In this document: positions 55,114-64,000 of the stretch, piece after piece
Layout: every line of letters begins with the position of its first letter
Position numbering within the stretch: position 1 is the stretch's first letter
Assembly (NCBI GenBank): GCA_026708115.1
Contig: JAPOVL010000025.1
Span: 1 to 64,000, forward strand
DNA from: Chloroflexota bacterium
GTDB taxonomy: Bacteria > Chloroflexota > Anaerolineae > Aggregatilineales > Phototrophicaceae
Direction of reading: 5' to 3'
DNA: 64,000 nt
The notes under the pieces: model-generated
Databases searched by the model: none
The model's input: only the letters and a program-made list of their open reading frames with translations
Told to the model about the DNA's origin: nothing
Translations under genes and position numbers: made by a program

Positions 55114-56172
55114 TCAGCGCGCGCCCAGAAAGCCGTGCAGGGCCCGGTTGAAGTCGGTCGCCTTTTCGATGAAGGGCGTATGACCGCAGTCGGCGATGAC
55201 AACTTCCTGCACGCTGCCGCCGGCCGCCGCGTAGTTGTCCAGCACACTCTTGATCTGTTGGATCATCGGCTGCGGCGGGCAGACCTCCTCGCCCGGCCAG
55301 CCCGGCACCACGCCCAGCTTGCCAAAGGTCGCCAGGTCGAAGAATGATTCGTCGGCGATGACTTGATCGCTGTCGCCGCGCAGCCACAAGATAGGCGGCT
55401 TGGGATTGATGGCATAGAGCTGGCTGATATCGGGCTGGTTGTTCGGGGCCATGCCATTGAGCACGCCCCATCTGCCGGGCGCGACGCCGGGCCAAGACTC
55501 GGAGGCGACAAAGTCGCCCGGGTAGTCCCTTTCACCGGTATGCGTCTGCAGCACCGATGTCAGCAAATCTTCTTCACGCTCCGATGTGTAAGGCGGCTTC
55601 CAGTAGAAGCCATTCATGACCGCGCGCGGGGTCATTTCGCCATCGCCGCGTTCGCCGTCCTTGAGCAACTGCGTGTACTGCGGGTTGGCGACGCCGCCGC
55701 CGGAACCGGCCGCGTCCGGCGCGCAGAGCGACCCTTGCGCGTCTTTGGTGCCGCCGAAGCCAAAGGGGGAAACCGGCGCGACCAGGGTAGCGCTCAGAAG
55801 ACGTTCGGGCGCATCCATCAGCAGCCGCCAGGTCACGCCGCCGCCCATGGAATGGCCGACCACATGGGCTTTGTCGATAGCCAGCGTGTCCATCAGAGCG
55901 AGCACATCGTCGGACATATCGGCCAGACCGCGCGCTCCATCAACCGCCGCGGCCGGGTCGGATTCGCCAAAGCCGCGTTGATCAAGCGCGAGGCAATAAT
56001 AGCCGGCGGGCATGGCCAGCATCGTCTCTTCCCAGAAGGTCGCCGATGTCAAGTTGCCATGTACAAAAATGGCAGGCGTGGCGCTTTCATGGCCCGAAAA
56101 CAGAACACGGGTCGAGATGCGCGCCGACGTGATCCTTCGCGCGGTGATACCGGGCAGTGTTGCTATCGACAT
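55114..56172 (-). CDS. Alpha/beta hydrolase
   Basis: 352 residues from the ATG at 56172, with GGGAG upstream. AIFVHGNLTS (oxyanion region), LALDQRGFGESD, nucleophile elbow VVGHSMGGGVTW, then ILWLRGDSDQVI for the acid and ADCGHTPFIEK for the His. The cap region is large. It converges with the GNAT gene. Substrate unknown. Confidence 0.85.
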   Translation of the reverse strand: MSIATLPGITARRITSARISTRVLFSGHESATPAIFVHGNLTSATFWEETMLAMPAGYYCLALDQRGFGESDPAAAVDGARGLADMSDDVLALMDTLAIDKAHVVGHSMGGGVTWRLLMDAPERLLSATLVAPVSPFGFGGTKDAQGSLCAPDAAGSGGGVANPQYTQLLKDGERGDGEMTPRAVMNGFYWKPPYTSEREEDLLTSVLQTHTGERDYPGDFVASESWPGVAPGRWGVLNGMAPNNQPDISQLYAINPKPPILWLRGDSDQVIADESFFDLATFGKLGVVPGWPGEEVCPPQPMIQQIKSVLDNYAAAGGSVQEVVIADCGHTPFIEKATDFNRALHGFLGAR

Positions 56173-56307
56173 GATGCTGCTCCCATTCAAACTTGGTTGC
56201 GCTCAGGACGAATTTAGCACAGTAGCGTGTCAAGCGCCAAGTTCTTATTGCCACCTGAACCGCGTCGTTGGTTTGCGCTCGGCGCCGAGCATGCTCCAGA
56301 GCGACAT

Positions 56308-56332
56308 AAAAAAGACGGCCCATGGGACCGTC
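56308..56332 (-). terminator. Rho-independent terminator of the orphan binding-protein gene
   Basis: On the minus strand GACGG-T-CCCATGGG-C-CGTC followed by TTTTTT. It lies about 32 bp after the stop at 56364. Confidence 0.7.
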
Positions 56333-56363
56333 TCTGTCTCTTGTGCTTATTCTGCGCATGAAC

Positions 56364-57578
56364 TTACTCACTGGCCTCAAGCGCCCCCTGCTGTTCGGCA
56401 ATCATATCTGGACTGCAGTGAATGCTTTCGAGGAATGCCCGGTCAATTGCTCGCCGCTGATCTTCGTCGATGATTACTCGGGAGCGAGCTAACATACCAA
56501 GCGCGCGCGCCGACCACTGGACATTGCCGTCCTTGACGATGGCATCGGCCTGGGCCATCAGGTCTTGCGTTATCTCCGCATCTTGCATTTCGGCCGAATC
56601 AAGATTGACCGCTACCAATACACTACTGATAGACTTGATCCCTGAAGACCTTAAATCCGCATTGCCCTGCAAATGCGCGGCCAGCATCGCGCCCAAAAAG
56701 ACGCCCTGTTGGTGATATTCACCGAACCCGGCGCTTACAGTAGCCGCGCCCAAGGCCGGCAAAGCGGCTATGAAAGTGGGGTGGAAAACCGGGATGCTGT
56801 TGTCGTTGGCCACGGACACGATGGCTGGCAAACTCAGGCCGGTGACATAATCAGGCGTTCCAATCAGGGCATCGGCGCCTTTTTCGATCAAGCCCAAGCT
56901 GGCCGGTCGCACTTCGCCGGGATGCGCAACACCGGCATCCACAACTTGCAGACCTAGCAATTCGGCAGCCGCTCTTATGCGTTGCGCGCCAAGCAAACCC
57001 GCCGCTTCCCCGGAACTAAAGATAATCCCAAGCGTGTTGACATCAGGGAAGTGACTGAGCATCATCGGCAGCACTTCTTCGTAAGGCGTTATCGACTCCA
57101 CACCCCAGACATGATCTTGTTTGATACATGATGATTGCACAATACCAGCCTCATAGGGATCAAAGACGAGGCCAAATAGCACGATTGGCGGATCGTCCAT
57201 GTCGCTCGTAGCGCTGACGACAAGTTGCGCCACAGGCGTGGTCAAGGCTACTATGACGTCCGGTTCCTCGTCCAAGGTATTCTGCACCATCAGCGCGGCA
57301 GTCGGAAAGTCGAAATCCGACGCGCTGCGGCTGATTTGAAGGTATTCTCCGGAGATATCCTCTCCGCTCTGTACGAGCAGCCGTTCTTCTTCGGACACCA
57401 AGCCATAGGATTGCAGCGTGTTAAGCATTCCGCCTAACAAATTCTCGACGTTTCCACCAGCGCCAAAGGACAAGATCACCACTTTCGGCGTGGCATTTTG
57501 TCCAATGGTCTCGGCAAAGGCAAAAGCCAACAATACTACCGTTAACGCAATGCGCAGACCTCTCATCGTAACATCCAT
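56364..57578 (-). CDS. Orphan ABC transporter substrate-binding protein (PF04392 type)
   Basis: About 404 residues. A Sec signal (MRGLRIALTVVLLAFAFAET) precedes KVVILSFGAGGNVE and a two-lobed periplasmic fold: PDVIVALTTPVAQLVVSAT, IVLFGLVFDPYEAGIV, VNTLGIIFSSGEAAGLLGAQ, GADALIGTPDYVTG. This matches the ABC-type uncharacterised binding proteins whose relatives take up Trp-like or other amino-acid-like ligands. No permease or ATPase gene is adjacent. The start among 57626, 57578 and 57566 is unsure. Confidence 0.7.
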   Translation of the reverse strand: MDVTMRGLRIALTVVLLAFAFAETIGQNATPKVVILSFGAGGNVENLLGGMLNTLQSYGLVSEEERLLVQSGEDISGEYLQISRSASDFDFPTAALMVQNTLDEEPDVIVALTTPVAQLVVSATSDMDDPPIVLFGLVFDPYEAGIVQSSCIKQDHVWGVESITPYEEVLPMMLSHFPDVNTLGIIFSSGEAAGLLGAQRIRAAAELLGLQVVDAGVAHPGEVRPASLGLIEKGADALIGTPDYVTGLSLPAIVSVANDNSIPVFHPTFIAALPALGAATVSAGFGEYHQQGVFLGAMLAAHLQGNADLRSSGIKSISSVLVAVNLDSAEMQDAEITQDLMAQADAIVKDGNVQWSARALGMLARSRVIIDEDQRRAIDRAFLESIHCSPDMIAEQQGALEASE

Positions 57579-57719
57579 TCCTCTATATTCATATTTCAGT
57601 GTATTTTGGCAAGGTGACTGAGTCAATATATTTGGCGAATAATAATGTCAGATACTGACTGACTTCGTACCTAACGAGGGAACAGTATTTCGTCGCGATT
57701 GCTACACAAAGATCGGGCT

Positions 57720-59198
57720 TCAGAACGGTCCGTATTCGTCCGTTTGCGCGGGATGGGCATAGACCGTCGCGTCATAGCTGCGCCGCATTAGGTCCCATTT
57801 CACTTCGGCATATTCGGGGTCCTGCGACAGGTCGTGGTGCTCCCAGGGGTCAGCTTCCAGGTCGTAGAGTTCGCAAATGTCTTTCTGATGATAGAGCACC
57901 AGTTTCCAGCGCCGATCGCGATACATGGTGGCATGGGTCTTGTCTGGAAAGTTCGTCGCGGCGTAATGCTCCGTCCGCACGAATCCGCGGTGCGGCGCTG
58001 CCGGCAGTTCGCCGCGCAGGCGCGCGGCCAGCGAGCGTCCCTGTACATAGCCCGGCACGTCCATTTCGAGCAGCTCATACAAGGTCGGCACGATGTCGAT
58101 CAGCTCGACCAGTTCGTCGCTGATCCCCGGCTGTACCTGACCGGGCCAGGAGATCAAGAGCGGCACCCTCACCAAGCCTTCGTAGAAGCGGCAGCCCTTG
58201 AGCATGAGCCCGTGGTCGCCCAGCGTTTCGCCCTGATCGCTCATGAAAATGATTCTGGTGTTAGCGCGCTGTCCGGCGTCGTCTAGGCTGTCGAGGAGCC
58301 GGCCGAACTCCTGGTCGAGCAATTCGATCATGGCGTAATACGAGGCTTGAATGTGCTTGTGCCCCAATTCGTCGGGATGGCGCGCGAGATTCTGAAAGTC
58401 GATCCCGGCTTCTTGCAGTCGCCTTTGATGTTCCAGATCGCCCTCAAGAAAATGAGCGCCGGGCAGCGTTTCGGGATCATAGCGACGGTAGTATTCCCAG
58501 GGCGCGTCGAAGGGCGGGTGCGGGTCGAAGGGGTTCATGCTGAGCAGCCAGGGCGTATCAGGCTGGCGATTGCGCCCGATGAACTCGATCGCTTTTTCCG
58601 TACACCAGTGCGTCTGATGCAAGTGCCGGGGGACGTTGTCGGCGTTCTCGGTCGGTTCGCTGAAACCGCCGAACCCGGGGTCTCGGTGCGAGTTGCGGTA
58701 GTCGTCCAGCGTCGCAATGGCGCGGGGCTGCAAGACGCTATTATGATCGATACCCTGTGCTTTGATCCATTCGACGTATTCGTTTCCGCGCTCGTTGCCG
58801 CCCTTGTGATCGTGACTGTACTGGAAATAGTCGTAACCATCGTCGACGCGTTCTTCGCGGCGCAGGAAAGCGCTGGCAAGGTGCAGTTTGCCGATCAGAC
58901 CGCAATCGTAACCGGCGCCGCGCAGCACTTTGGAGATCAGCCGGTCTTCGAAATGGCGGGGAAAGCTGCGGAAGCCGTTGCCATTGACGCCGACGGCGCT
59001 GGGATACATGCCCGTCAAGAAGCTGGCTCGGCTGGGCGTACAAATGGGCGATTGGCAGAAGGCATGCGTGAAGGCGGCGGACTGGGCGACGAAGCGATCG
59101 AGATTGGGTGTGTTGATGTGCTGGTTGCCCAGAGCCGCAATCGTATCGAAGCGCTGTTGGTCGGTGCAGTACCAGAGGATGTTGGGGCGACTTTGCAT
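57720..59198 (-). CDS. Type I sulfatase (formylglycine-dependent)
   Basis: 492 residues. RPNILWYCTDQQRFDTI begins the fold with metal-binding residues. CTPSRASFLTG near residue 53 contains the Cys converted to formylglycine (C-x-P-S-R). MNPFDPHPPFDAP, MSDQGETLGDHGLMLKG and the C-terminal DLEADPWEHHDLS are family hallmarks. No signal peptide is visible, so the enzyme may be cytosolic or choline-sulfatase-like. A maturating enzyme is not in the window. It fits the sugar-ester theme of the region. Confidence 0.9.
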   Translation of the reverse strand: MQSRPNILWYCTDQQRFDTIAALGNQHINTPNLDRFVAQSAAFTHAFCQSPICTPSRASFLTGMYPSAVGVNGNGFRSFPRHFEDRLISKVLRGAGYDCGLIGKLHLASAFLRREERVDDGYDYFQYSHDHKGGNERGNEYVEWIKAQGIDHNSVLQPRAIATLDDYRNSHRDPGFGGFSEPTENADNVPRHLHQTHWCTEKAIEFIGRNRQPDTPWLLSMNPFDPHPPFDAPWEYYRRYDPETLPGAHFLEGDLEHQRRLQEAGIDFQNLARHPDELGHKHIQASYYAMIELLDQEFGRLLDSLDDAGQRANTRIIFMSDQGETLGDHGLMLKGCRFYEGLVRVPLLISWPGQVQPGISDELVELIDIVPTLYELLEMDVPGYVQGRSLAARLRGELPAAPHRGFVRTEHYAATNFPDKTHATMYRDRRWKLVLYHQKDICELYDLEADPWEHHDLSQDPEYAEVKWDLMRRSYDATVYAHPAQTDEYGPF

Positions 59199-59409
59199 CA
59201 GACTTCTCCATCCTGGATCTGTTGAAGATAAGGGAGATCATAACCGCTTTGCCAGCGCAATTGCCATTTGTTCCCGGACAATTGCTTCAAATTGATAACG
59301 ACTGGGATAATGCGAAATGAGGCTAAGATCATGTACCGAGGGCGGGGGCGGAGAAATGAAGGAAAAGGCGTTACAATAGCCGCCATGAGGAAAAACAGGG
59401 AGCAATACG

Positions 59410-60327
59410 ATGGTTGATTTTGGACTGGGACTCCTGCATGGTCCGCCAAAGGGACAGCTCGATAGCTGGCTGGCGGATCTCGATGCGACGATCCCGCAGC
59501 TTAAAGGGCATTTCCGCAGCCTGTGGATGACCGACCATTTCATGTGGGAGGGCGCGCCCACCTTTGAAGCCTGGACCGTGATGAGTTTCATCGCCGCGCG
59601 CTATCCCGACTTTGAAGTCGGTCCCATGGTTTTGGGCCAAAGTTATCGCAATCCCGCGCTGCTGGCCTTCAAAGCGGCGACCTTGCAGACCCTCTGCGGG
59701 GGCAGGTTTATCATGGGCATCGGCGCCGGCTGGAAAGAAGACGAATACCGCGCCTACAACTATCCGTTTCCATCAGCGAGTGAACGCGTGCAGCAGCTTG
59801 AAGAGACGCTGATCATCATGAAAAAGATGTGGGAAGAGCCGGGCACCGTCAGCTATGAGGGGCGGCACTACCGCGTCCAGGAGGCCTGGTGCGAACCCAA
59901 ACCGGCGCCCAAGATCCCCATCCTGGTCGGCGGAGGCGGTTACACGACCATGAAACACGCCGCCAAATACGCGGATATCTGGAATCTGCCGGACGCGCCG
60001 CTGGATCCGTACGTGGAGCGGCTGAACATTCTCAGGCGCCATCTTGACGCCCTGGGTCGCGACCCGGCCACTTTGCGCTGCAGTTGGTTCGGGCGGGTCG
60101 CCATCGGCCGGACCGAAGCCGAAGCGCAGGCCCGCGGACTATCCCGCGAGGACAAATGGACCAGCGAAAAAGCCTTTGTGGGCACGCCAGAATCGATCGC
60201 CGAGCAGATGAACGGCTTCGTCGAGCAAGGCTGCGATTATTTCATGGTGGATATCATCGGCGCGCCCGACCCCGAGGTCATCGGCATGGTGACTGAAGAA
60301 TTGATTCCCAAGTTAAATGGAGCCTAG
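59410..60327 (+). CDS. LLM-class (luciferase-like) flavin/F420-dependent oxidoreductase
   Basis: 305 residues. A TIM-barrel pattern with LWMTDHFMWEGAPTFEAWTV, VGPMVLGQSYRNPALLAFKA, GGRFIMGIGAGWKEDEYRAY and IPILVGGGGYTTMKHAAKYA is characteristic. Many relatives use F420, and the Asp-His pair near residue 41 fits that group, but FMN use is possible. GGGAG lies eight bases before the ATG. An MBL-fold gene follows directly. Confidence 0.87.
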   Translation: MVDFGLGLLHGPPKGQLDSWLADLDATIPQLKGHFRSLWMTDHFMWEGAPTFEAWTVMSFIAARYPDFEVGPMVLGQSYRNPALLAFKAATLQTLCGGRFIMGIGAGWKEDEYRAYNYPFPSASERVQQLEETLIIMKKMWEEPGTVSYEGRHYRVQEAWCEPKPAPKIPILVGGGGYTTMKHAAKYADIWNLPDAPLDPYVERLNILRRHLDALGRDPATLRCSWFGRVAIGRTEAEAQARGLSREDKWTSEKAFVGTPESIAEQMNGFVEQGCDYFMVDIIGAPDPEVIGMVTEELIPKLNGA

Positions 60328-60331
60328 CAGC

Positions 60332-61009
60332 ATGAAAATCAAATGGTATGGCCACGCCAGTTTCATCATCAGCGACAGCGCCGGCAGGTCGGTGATCACC
60401 GATCCCTACACGCCGGAAACATCCGGCTATCAGCCGATACCCGATGTGCCGGATGTTGTGCTCACCTCGTCTCTCAATGACGACTTTCACGACCGCTCCG
60501 ACTTGATCCTGGGGGATCCGCAGCGGATAAACATGCTGGATGTGGCGCGCGAGGGCGGCGAAATCGAAGCTGCCGGCTTGGTTTTCAAGGGTATCGAATC
60601 GTCGGAAATGTACGAGCACCCTTATCACGAGCCGGACAAGTGCGCCATGTACCGTTGGGAGATGGATGGCATGCATATCGGACACATGGGCGATGTGGGC
60701 AATCCCTTCACGCCGGAAGAATACGCCTTTTTTGATGGCATTGACGTCTTCCTGGTGCTGGCCGGCGATGTGCCGACGATTCGCTTGCCCGATCTCAAGC
60801 GGGTGATTGACCGCGTCGCGCCCAAGCTGGTGATCCCCATGCACTTCCGCACGCTGCGCTACAAGCCGCGCAACATGCAATGGATCACCGCCTTCCTCCA
60901 CCACTTCAACGATGCCGATATCGACTTTCAGTCGGATTGGGAGGTGGAATTGAGCCAGGCCGACCTGCCGGAAGCAACGCGCGTGCTGGTCCTGACGCAC
61001 GCGCTGTGA
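60332..61009 (+). CDS. MBL-fold metal-dependent hydrolase (UlaG/YtkL-like)
   Basis: 225 residues. It begins IKWYGHASFIISD and has SLNDDFHDR, where a typical family member has the HxHxDH site; only part of that motif is kept, so the metal site is modified. HIGHMGDVGN and KLVIPMHFRT supply further ligands. Starts 4 bp after the LLM stop, with GGAG in the end of that gene, so the two are co-translated. Confidence 0.78.
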   Translation: MKIKWYGHASFIISDSAGRSVITDPYTPETSGYQPIPDVPDVVLTSSLNDDFHDRSDLILGDPQRINMLDVAREGGEIEAAGLVFKGIESSEMYEHPYHEPDKCAMYRWEMDGMHIGHMGDVGNPFTPEEYAFFDGIDVFLVLAGDVPTIRLPDLKRVIDRVAPKLVIPMHFRTLRYKPRNMQWITAFLHHFNDADIDFQSDWEVELSQADLPEATRVLVLTHAL

Positions 61010-61113
61010 GCGGACAGGGCCAAGTATAGAGACGCGTGGCGACTAAACTGAATAGAACATTTGCGCTTGAATGCATATTGCGGCATAATAACGTTATAAG
61101 CAAGGAGGCACCA

Positions 61114-61590
61114 TTGACTGACACCGTTTCTGCAAAGAAACGCAGCGAAGTCATGTCAAGGGTCGGGAGCAAGGATACCAAACCTGAGCTTCTGATAAGA
61201 AAAGGGCTGCATGCAAGAGGTTTCCGCTATCGCCTTCACGTCAAAGACCTTCCTGGCAAGCCCGATATGGTGTTTCCTCGCTACGATTCGGTGATTCAGG
61301 TAAATGGATGTTTCTGGCACGGTCATGATTGTCCGCGGTGCAGAATGCCGAGTTCTAACACGGAGTATTGGAACAAAAAAGTCGCAAGAAATATGGAACG
61401 TGACGCCTCAAACCGCCGGTCGCTCCGAGACCAAGGATGGCGAGTGCTAACCATCTGGGAATGCGCGCTGACAGGCAAATGGAAACTAGAGTTGAGTCAA
61501 GTCATTGACTTAGCGGCTGCTTGGTTACTGTCGACAAACTCCATTTTCGAGATCAAAGGCAAAGTGTTTCATCCAGAGAACCGAGATTGA
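61114..61590 (+). CDS. vsr: Very short patch repair (Vsr) endonuclease
   Basis: 158 residues from the TTG at 61114, with AAGGAGG five bases upstream; the longer frame from 61036 has no site. Vsr signatures are SEVMSRVGSKDTKPE, GFRYRLHVKDLPGKPDMVF (catalytic Asp), QVNGCFWHGHDCP and QGWRVLTIWECAL. Vsr nicks at T:G mismatches left by deamination of 5-methylcytosine, matching the C5 methyltransferase gene 2 bp downstream. AT-richer than the flanks. Confidence 0.92.
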   Translation: MTDTVSAKKRSEVMSRVGSKDTKPELLIRKGLHARGFRYRLHVKDLPGKPDMVFPRYDSVIQVNGCFWHGHDCPRCRMPSSNTEYWNKKVARNMERDASNRRSLRDQGWRVLTIWECALTGKWKLELSQVIDLAAAWLLSTNSIFEIKGKVFHPENRD

Positions 61591-61592
61591 AC

Positions 61593-62573
61593 ATGACTCG
61601 CGCCATTGAATTCTTTGCTGGAATGGGCCTCATGCGTGCCGGTTTAGAGCGCGTCGGGATCAAAACTGTCTTTGCTAACGACATTGACGAAACAAAAGCG
61701 AAGCTCTATGCCGGCAACTGGGGACGCGATGAATTACATGTCGGCGATATCCGCGCATTGCATGGCGACGATATTCCGAACGCCGATCTTGTTACCGCGT
61801 CGTTTCCCTGCACAGATATGTCGCTCGCCGGAAAATACAAGGGATTAAACGGAACGCAATCCAGCCTTGTATTAGATTTTCTGCGTATTCTCGACGAGAT
61901 GGGGGAGCGTGCGCCGCGAACCCTTATGATTGAGAATGTTATGGGCTTTCTTACTGCAAACAATGGCCGGGATTGGGAAATAGTTGTCGACGGAATCCGC
62001 AAACTCGGCTATCAAAGCAACCACATAATAGTTGATGCCAGCGCGTTTGTCCCGCAAAGTCGCGCTAGAGTGTTCTTGTTCGGTCATAAGGGGGCTCTCA
62101 AATTGCCCGAACCACCGGAAAAGCGCAAAGACCTTCGTTTGCAGAGCATCGCAGAAGAGGAGGGGGACTGGTGGCCGACTGACCGCCTCCACGCGTTCAT
62201 GCAAACTTTGTCGCCAGTGCAATACAAGCGTGTTTCAGTATACCAAGAGCGTTTCTGGCCAGGATACTATGGCGCGTTTCGGCGCACTCGAGGCGGTCGG
62301 CCAGTATGGGAAGTCCGCGCTGATGAACGCGCCGGCGCGCTACGTACAACTCGCGGCGGATCGGCAAAGCAAGCTATCGTTCGTGCTGGGAGAGGCGACA
62401 TAGCAGTGCGCTGGATGAGCTTGACCGAATACGCTCGGTTGCAAGGCGCTGAGCATTTGCGTTACGACTCTGTGACTCCTTCGCAAGCGATGTTCGCTCT
62501 TGGCGACGCGGTGTGTGTCCCCGTTATCGAATGGCTGGCAACGCATTGCCTCATGCCGCTCTTGCGTAAATGA
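61593..62573 (+). CDS. C5-cytosine DNA methyltransferase
   Basis: 326 residues. Motif I is IEFFAGMGLMRAGLERVG, the catalytic Cys lies in ASFPCTDMSLAGKYKGL (motif IV) and motif VI is MIENVMGF. FVPQSRARVFLFG is motif VIII, and a C-terminal motif X-like FALGDAVCVPVIEW closes the fold. The target-recognition region between VIII and IX is short, as in single-site type II enzymes. It starts 2 bp after vsr and its stop overlaps the nuclease start. Confidence 0.92.
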   Translation: MTRAIEFFAGMGLMRAGLERVGIKTVFANDIDETKAKLYAGNWGRDELHVGDIRALHGDDIPNADLVTASFPCTDMSLAGKYKGLNGTQSSLVLDFLRILDEMGERAPRTLMIENVMGFLTANNGRDWEIVVDGIRKLGYQSNHIIVDASAFVPQSRARVFLFGHKGALKLPEPPEKRKDLRLQSIAEEEGDWWPTDRLHAFMQTLSPVQYKRVSVYQERFWPGYYGAFRRTRGGRPVWEVRADERAGALRTTRGGSAKQAIVRAGRGDIAVRWMSLTEYARLQGAEHLRYDSVTPSQAMFALGDAVCVPVIEWLATHCLMPLLRK

Positions 62574-63220
62574 TGCCAATAAAAGAACCAGAAGAAGTAA
62601 AGGCGCTGTACAAAGGTGTTACGGCAGCACTAGATGCTGACTATGGTGACGGTCGCAAAGTTGGAAATTGCCAACATGGTGTCTACCTCTTCTATGACTA
62701 CGACGGCGAACCGATTTATGTTGGTCGAACAATGGAGAGCCTCCGGACTCGCATCCGGCGTCATCTGACGAATCAAAGAACAGACGCCGTTGCCATGAGC
62801 GTACTCGATCCTTTCGAGGTTGCTGAAATCGAAATGTGGCCGTTTTGGAATTTGGAGAAGGTCGAAGAGCGCAAAGCGAAACAGATTCTTGTTCGTGCCG
62901 AATACACAGTCTATCAAAACGCCGTGAAGAGGTCGCAATTCTCCGTTATCCTGAACGAGCAAGACATAACCCGTGCCGACGAAATTGAACTACCTAAATC
63001 AATTCGCCTGTCCGTCTTGCCTGATGAACTACGACAGCAGCGAGAACACCCCGATATTCGCTTGGCGCGGCGAGCGCGTACAATTGCCAATCTCGCGCGC
63101 GTTATCAGTGAGCGAAAGGTGACAAAAGGTATTAGACGCACACTATGGGCGCAAGCGCAGCGACTCGCACACCTAGCCAAAACCAGGCTGGAAGAATTCG
63201 AGAATAGAGATGATTATTGA
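62570..63220 (+). CDS. GIY-YIG restriction endonuclease (Eco29kI-like)
   Basis: 216 residues. The nuclease core reads GVYLFYDYDGEPIYVGRT with the two Tyr, followed by TRIRRHL (catalytic Arg) and LVRAEYTVYQNAV (likely catalytic Glu). The length and the EIEMWPFW stretch resemble Eco29kI-type restriction enzymes, not UvrC or homing nucleases. ATGA overlap with the methyltransferase gene indicates coupling. Together with vsr and the methyltransferase it forms a complete type II system; the recognition site cannot be deduced. Confidence 0.8.
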   Translation: MMPIKEPEEVKALYKGVTAALDADYGDGRKVGNCQHGVYLFYDYDGEPIYVGRTMESLRTRIRRHLTNQRTDAVAMSVLDPFEVAEIEMWPFWNLEKVEERKAKQILVRAEYTVYQNAVKRSQFSVILNEQDITRADEIELPKSIRLSVLPDELRQQREHPDIRLARRARTIANLARVISERKVTKGIRRTLWAQAQRLAHLAKTRLEEFENRDDY

Positions 63221-63240
63221 CCGACGAAGCTCAATCTCCG

Positions 63241-64000
63241 CTAAGTTGATACACCAGCCCGCGTGATGGCGTCGCCCATGGTGTTGATGATGATATCCAC
63301 TTCCTCGGCGCTGATGCAGAGCGGCGGCGCAAAGGCAATCGCGGGGCCAATCGGGCGGGCCCGCAAGCCCATCTCCAGGGCCGCGTCGCTGATCTTCTCC
63401 GCCGTGTCGGCATCGCCTTCGCGGCTCTCCTTGCTCCGGACCACATCAATGCCCGCCATCAAGCCCAGTCCGCGGGCGTTGTCGATATTCGGGAACTCGT
63501 CAACCAGCGCCTGCAAGCCCTCCAGCAGCCGCTGGCCCATGACTCGGCTGTTCTCCAGCAAGCCGTCGCGCTCGATGATGTCGATATTGGCGCTGCCGAC
63601 GGCGCAGGCCGCCGCGTGACCCGAATACGTATAGCCGTGCATCCAGCTCTGATCATCCGGCGCGCCGTTGATCACATCGCGGATCTCGTCGGTCACCTGA
63701 ATGCCGCCGAGCGGCATATAGCCGCTGGTCACGCCTTTGGCGAATTGCATGATATCGGGATTGATGCCGAAGGCGTCGCAGCCGAACCAGTTGCCCGTGC
63801 GCCCAAAGCCGCAGATCACTTCGTCAGCGATGAACAGCACCTCGTATTTCTTGCAAATCGCCGTCACCAGATCGAAGTAGCCTTCATCGGCGATCATGAC
63901 GCCGCCCGCGCCCTGAATCGGCTCGCTGATGAAAGCCGCTACCGTGTCCGGTCCTTCGCGCAAGATCGCCTCTTCCAGTTCGCGCGCCGCCGCCCCCGCC
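63241..64000 (-). CDS. Class III (omega) aminotransferase, C-terminal part
   Basis: The gene enters from beyond the right edge; about 250 residues are visible. GPDTVAAFISEPIQGAGGVM and VLFIADEVICGFGRTG (PLP-contact Asp) lead to FAKGVTSGYMPLGG with the Schiff-base Lys, then TYSGHAAACAVGSANIDII. The layout matches beta-alanine/taurine/putrescine-type pyruvate aminotransferases. It converges on the restriction cassette. The N-terminus is not in the window. Confidence 0.9.
   Translation of the reverse strand, partial: AGAAARELEEAILREGPDTVAAFISEPIQGAGGVMIADEGYFDLVTAICKKYEVLFIADEVICGFGRTGNWFGCDAFGINPDIMQFAKGVTSGYMPLGGIQVTDEIRDVINGAPDDQSWMHGYTYSGHAAACAVGSANIDIIERDGLLENSRVMGQRLLEGLQALVDEFPNIDNARGLGLMAGIDVVRSKESREGDADTAEKISDAALEMGLRARPIGPAIAFAPPLCISAEEVDIIINTMGDAITRAGVST

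Noticed and set aside
1..64000. tRNA or rRNA genes
   Set aside because: No cloverleaf or conserved rRNA segment was recognised by eye in the gaps; a tRNAscan/Infernal run would settle it.

Overview
The window looks like a chromosomal stretch of an uncultured, heterotrophic, moderately GC-rich bacterium. The gene content (several carbohydrate ABC importers, a form II CoxL-type molybdenum hydroxylase with its own maturation genes, sulfatases, a PhyH oxygenase, a Gfo/Idh/MocA oxidoreductase, an LLM-type oxidoreductase) fits a Chloroflexota (Anaerolineae-like) lineage. That placement is inference; no rRNA or tRNA gene was seen to confirm it.

Layout. 1-700 holds decayed fragments of a type I restriction subunit joined to an aspartic-protease-like tail. 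768-7233 carries a ThDP enzyme, an orphan P-loop protein, RidA, a sugar dehydrogenase, an amber-interrupted aldo/keto reductase and a UxuA-like TIM-barrel protein with a clear promoter. 7234-8338 is a repeat-rich gap with a perfect 23-bp palindrome and a 173-bp MITE-like element. 8339-13025 is a tight uronate/inositol operon: uxaC, uxaB, iolC, iolB. 13691-20937 holds a beta-propeller/di-haem peroxidase fusion, a small membrane protein, a cyclase, an amidase, a phosphoesterase and a MetX-like hydrolase. 21505-32889 is a molybdenum hydroxylase locus (coxS, coxL, coxM; then MoxR, VWA, XdhC, MoeA-like and MocA-like genes) split by an AT-richer sulfatase-fold membrane protein and a DinB protein. 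32892-36041 is a large AT-rich fused restriction-modification enzyme. 36062-44973 is a sugar ABC importer operon that also encodes a divergent GroEL-like chaperonin and a membrane protein; its upstream half has been tandemly duplicated. 44970-54402 holds an ABC exporter and two further sugar importers with a PhyH gene between them. 54575-61009 holds an acetyltransferase, hydrolase, orphan binding protein, sulfatase, LLM oxidoreductase and MBL-fold protein. 61114-63220 is a compact Vsr / C5-methyltransferase / GIY-YIG nuclease cassette. The window ends inside a class III aminotransferase.

Genes together. The theme is uptake of carbohydrate-like compounds (at least three importers), their oxidation or isomerisation (Gfo/Idh, UxuA-like, UxaC, UxaB, IolC, IolB) and release of decorations (sulfatase, amidase, hydrolases). 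A Mo hydroxylase with dedicated cofactor-maturation genes adds an oxidative function of unknown substrate. Defence genes sit as islands: one dead, two apparently intact.

The most unusual signal is non-coding. Nested families of short palindromic repeats occupy the gaps. One (here R2) keeps an invariant 11-nt core, GCGTAGACACT, between four to five bases that change in a compensatory way from copy to copy. Another (R1) has entered two reading frames: inside the chaperonin and at the start of the MocA-like gene.
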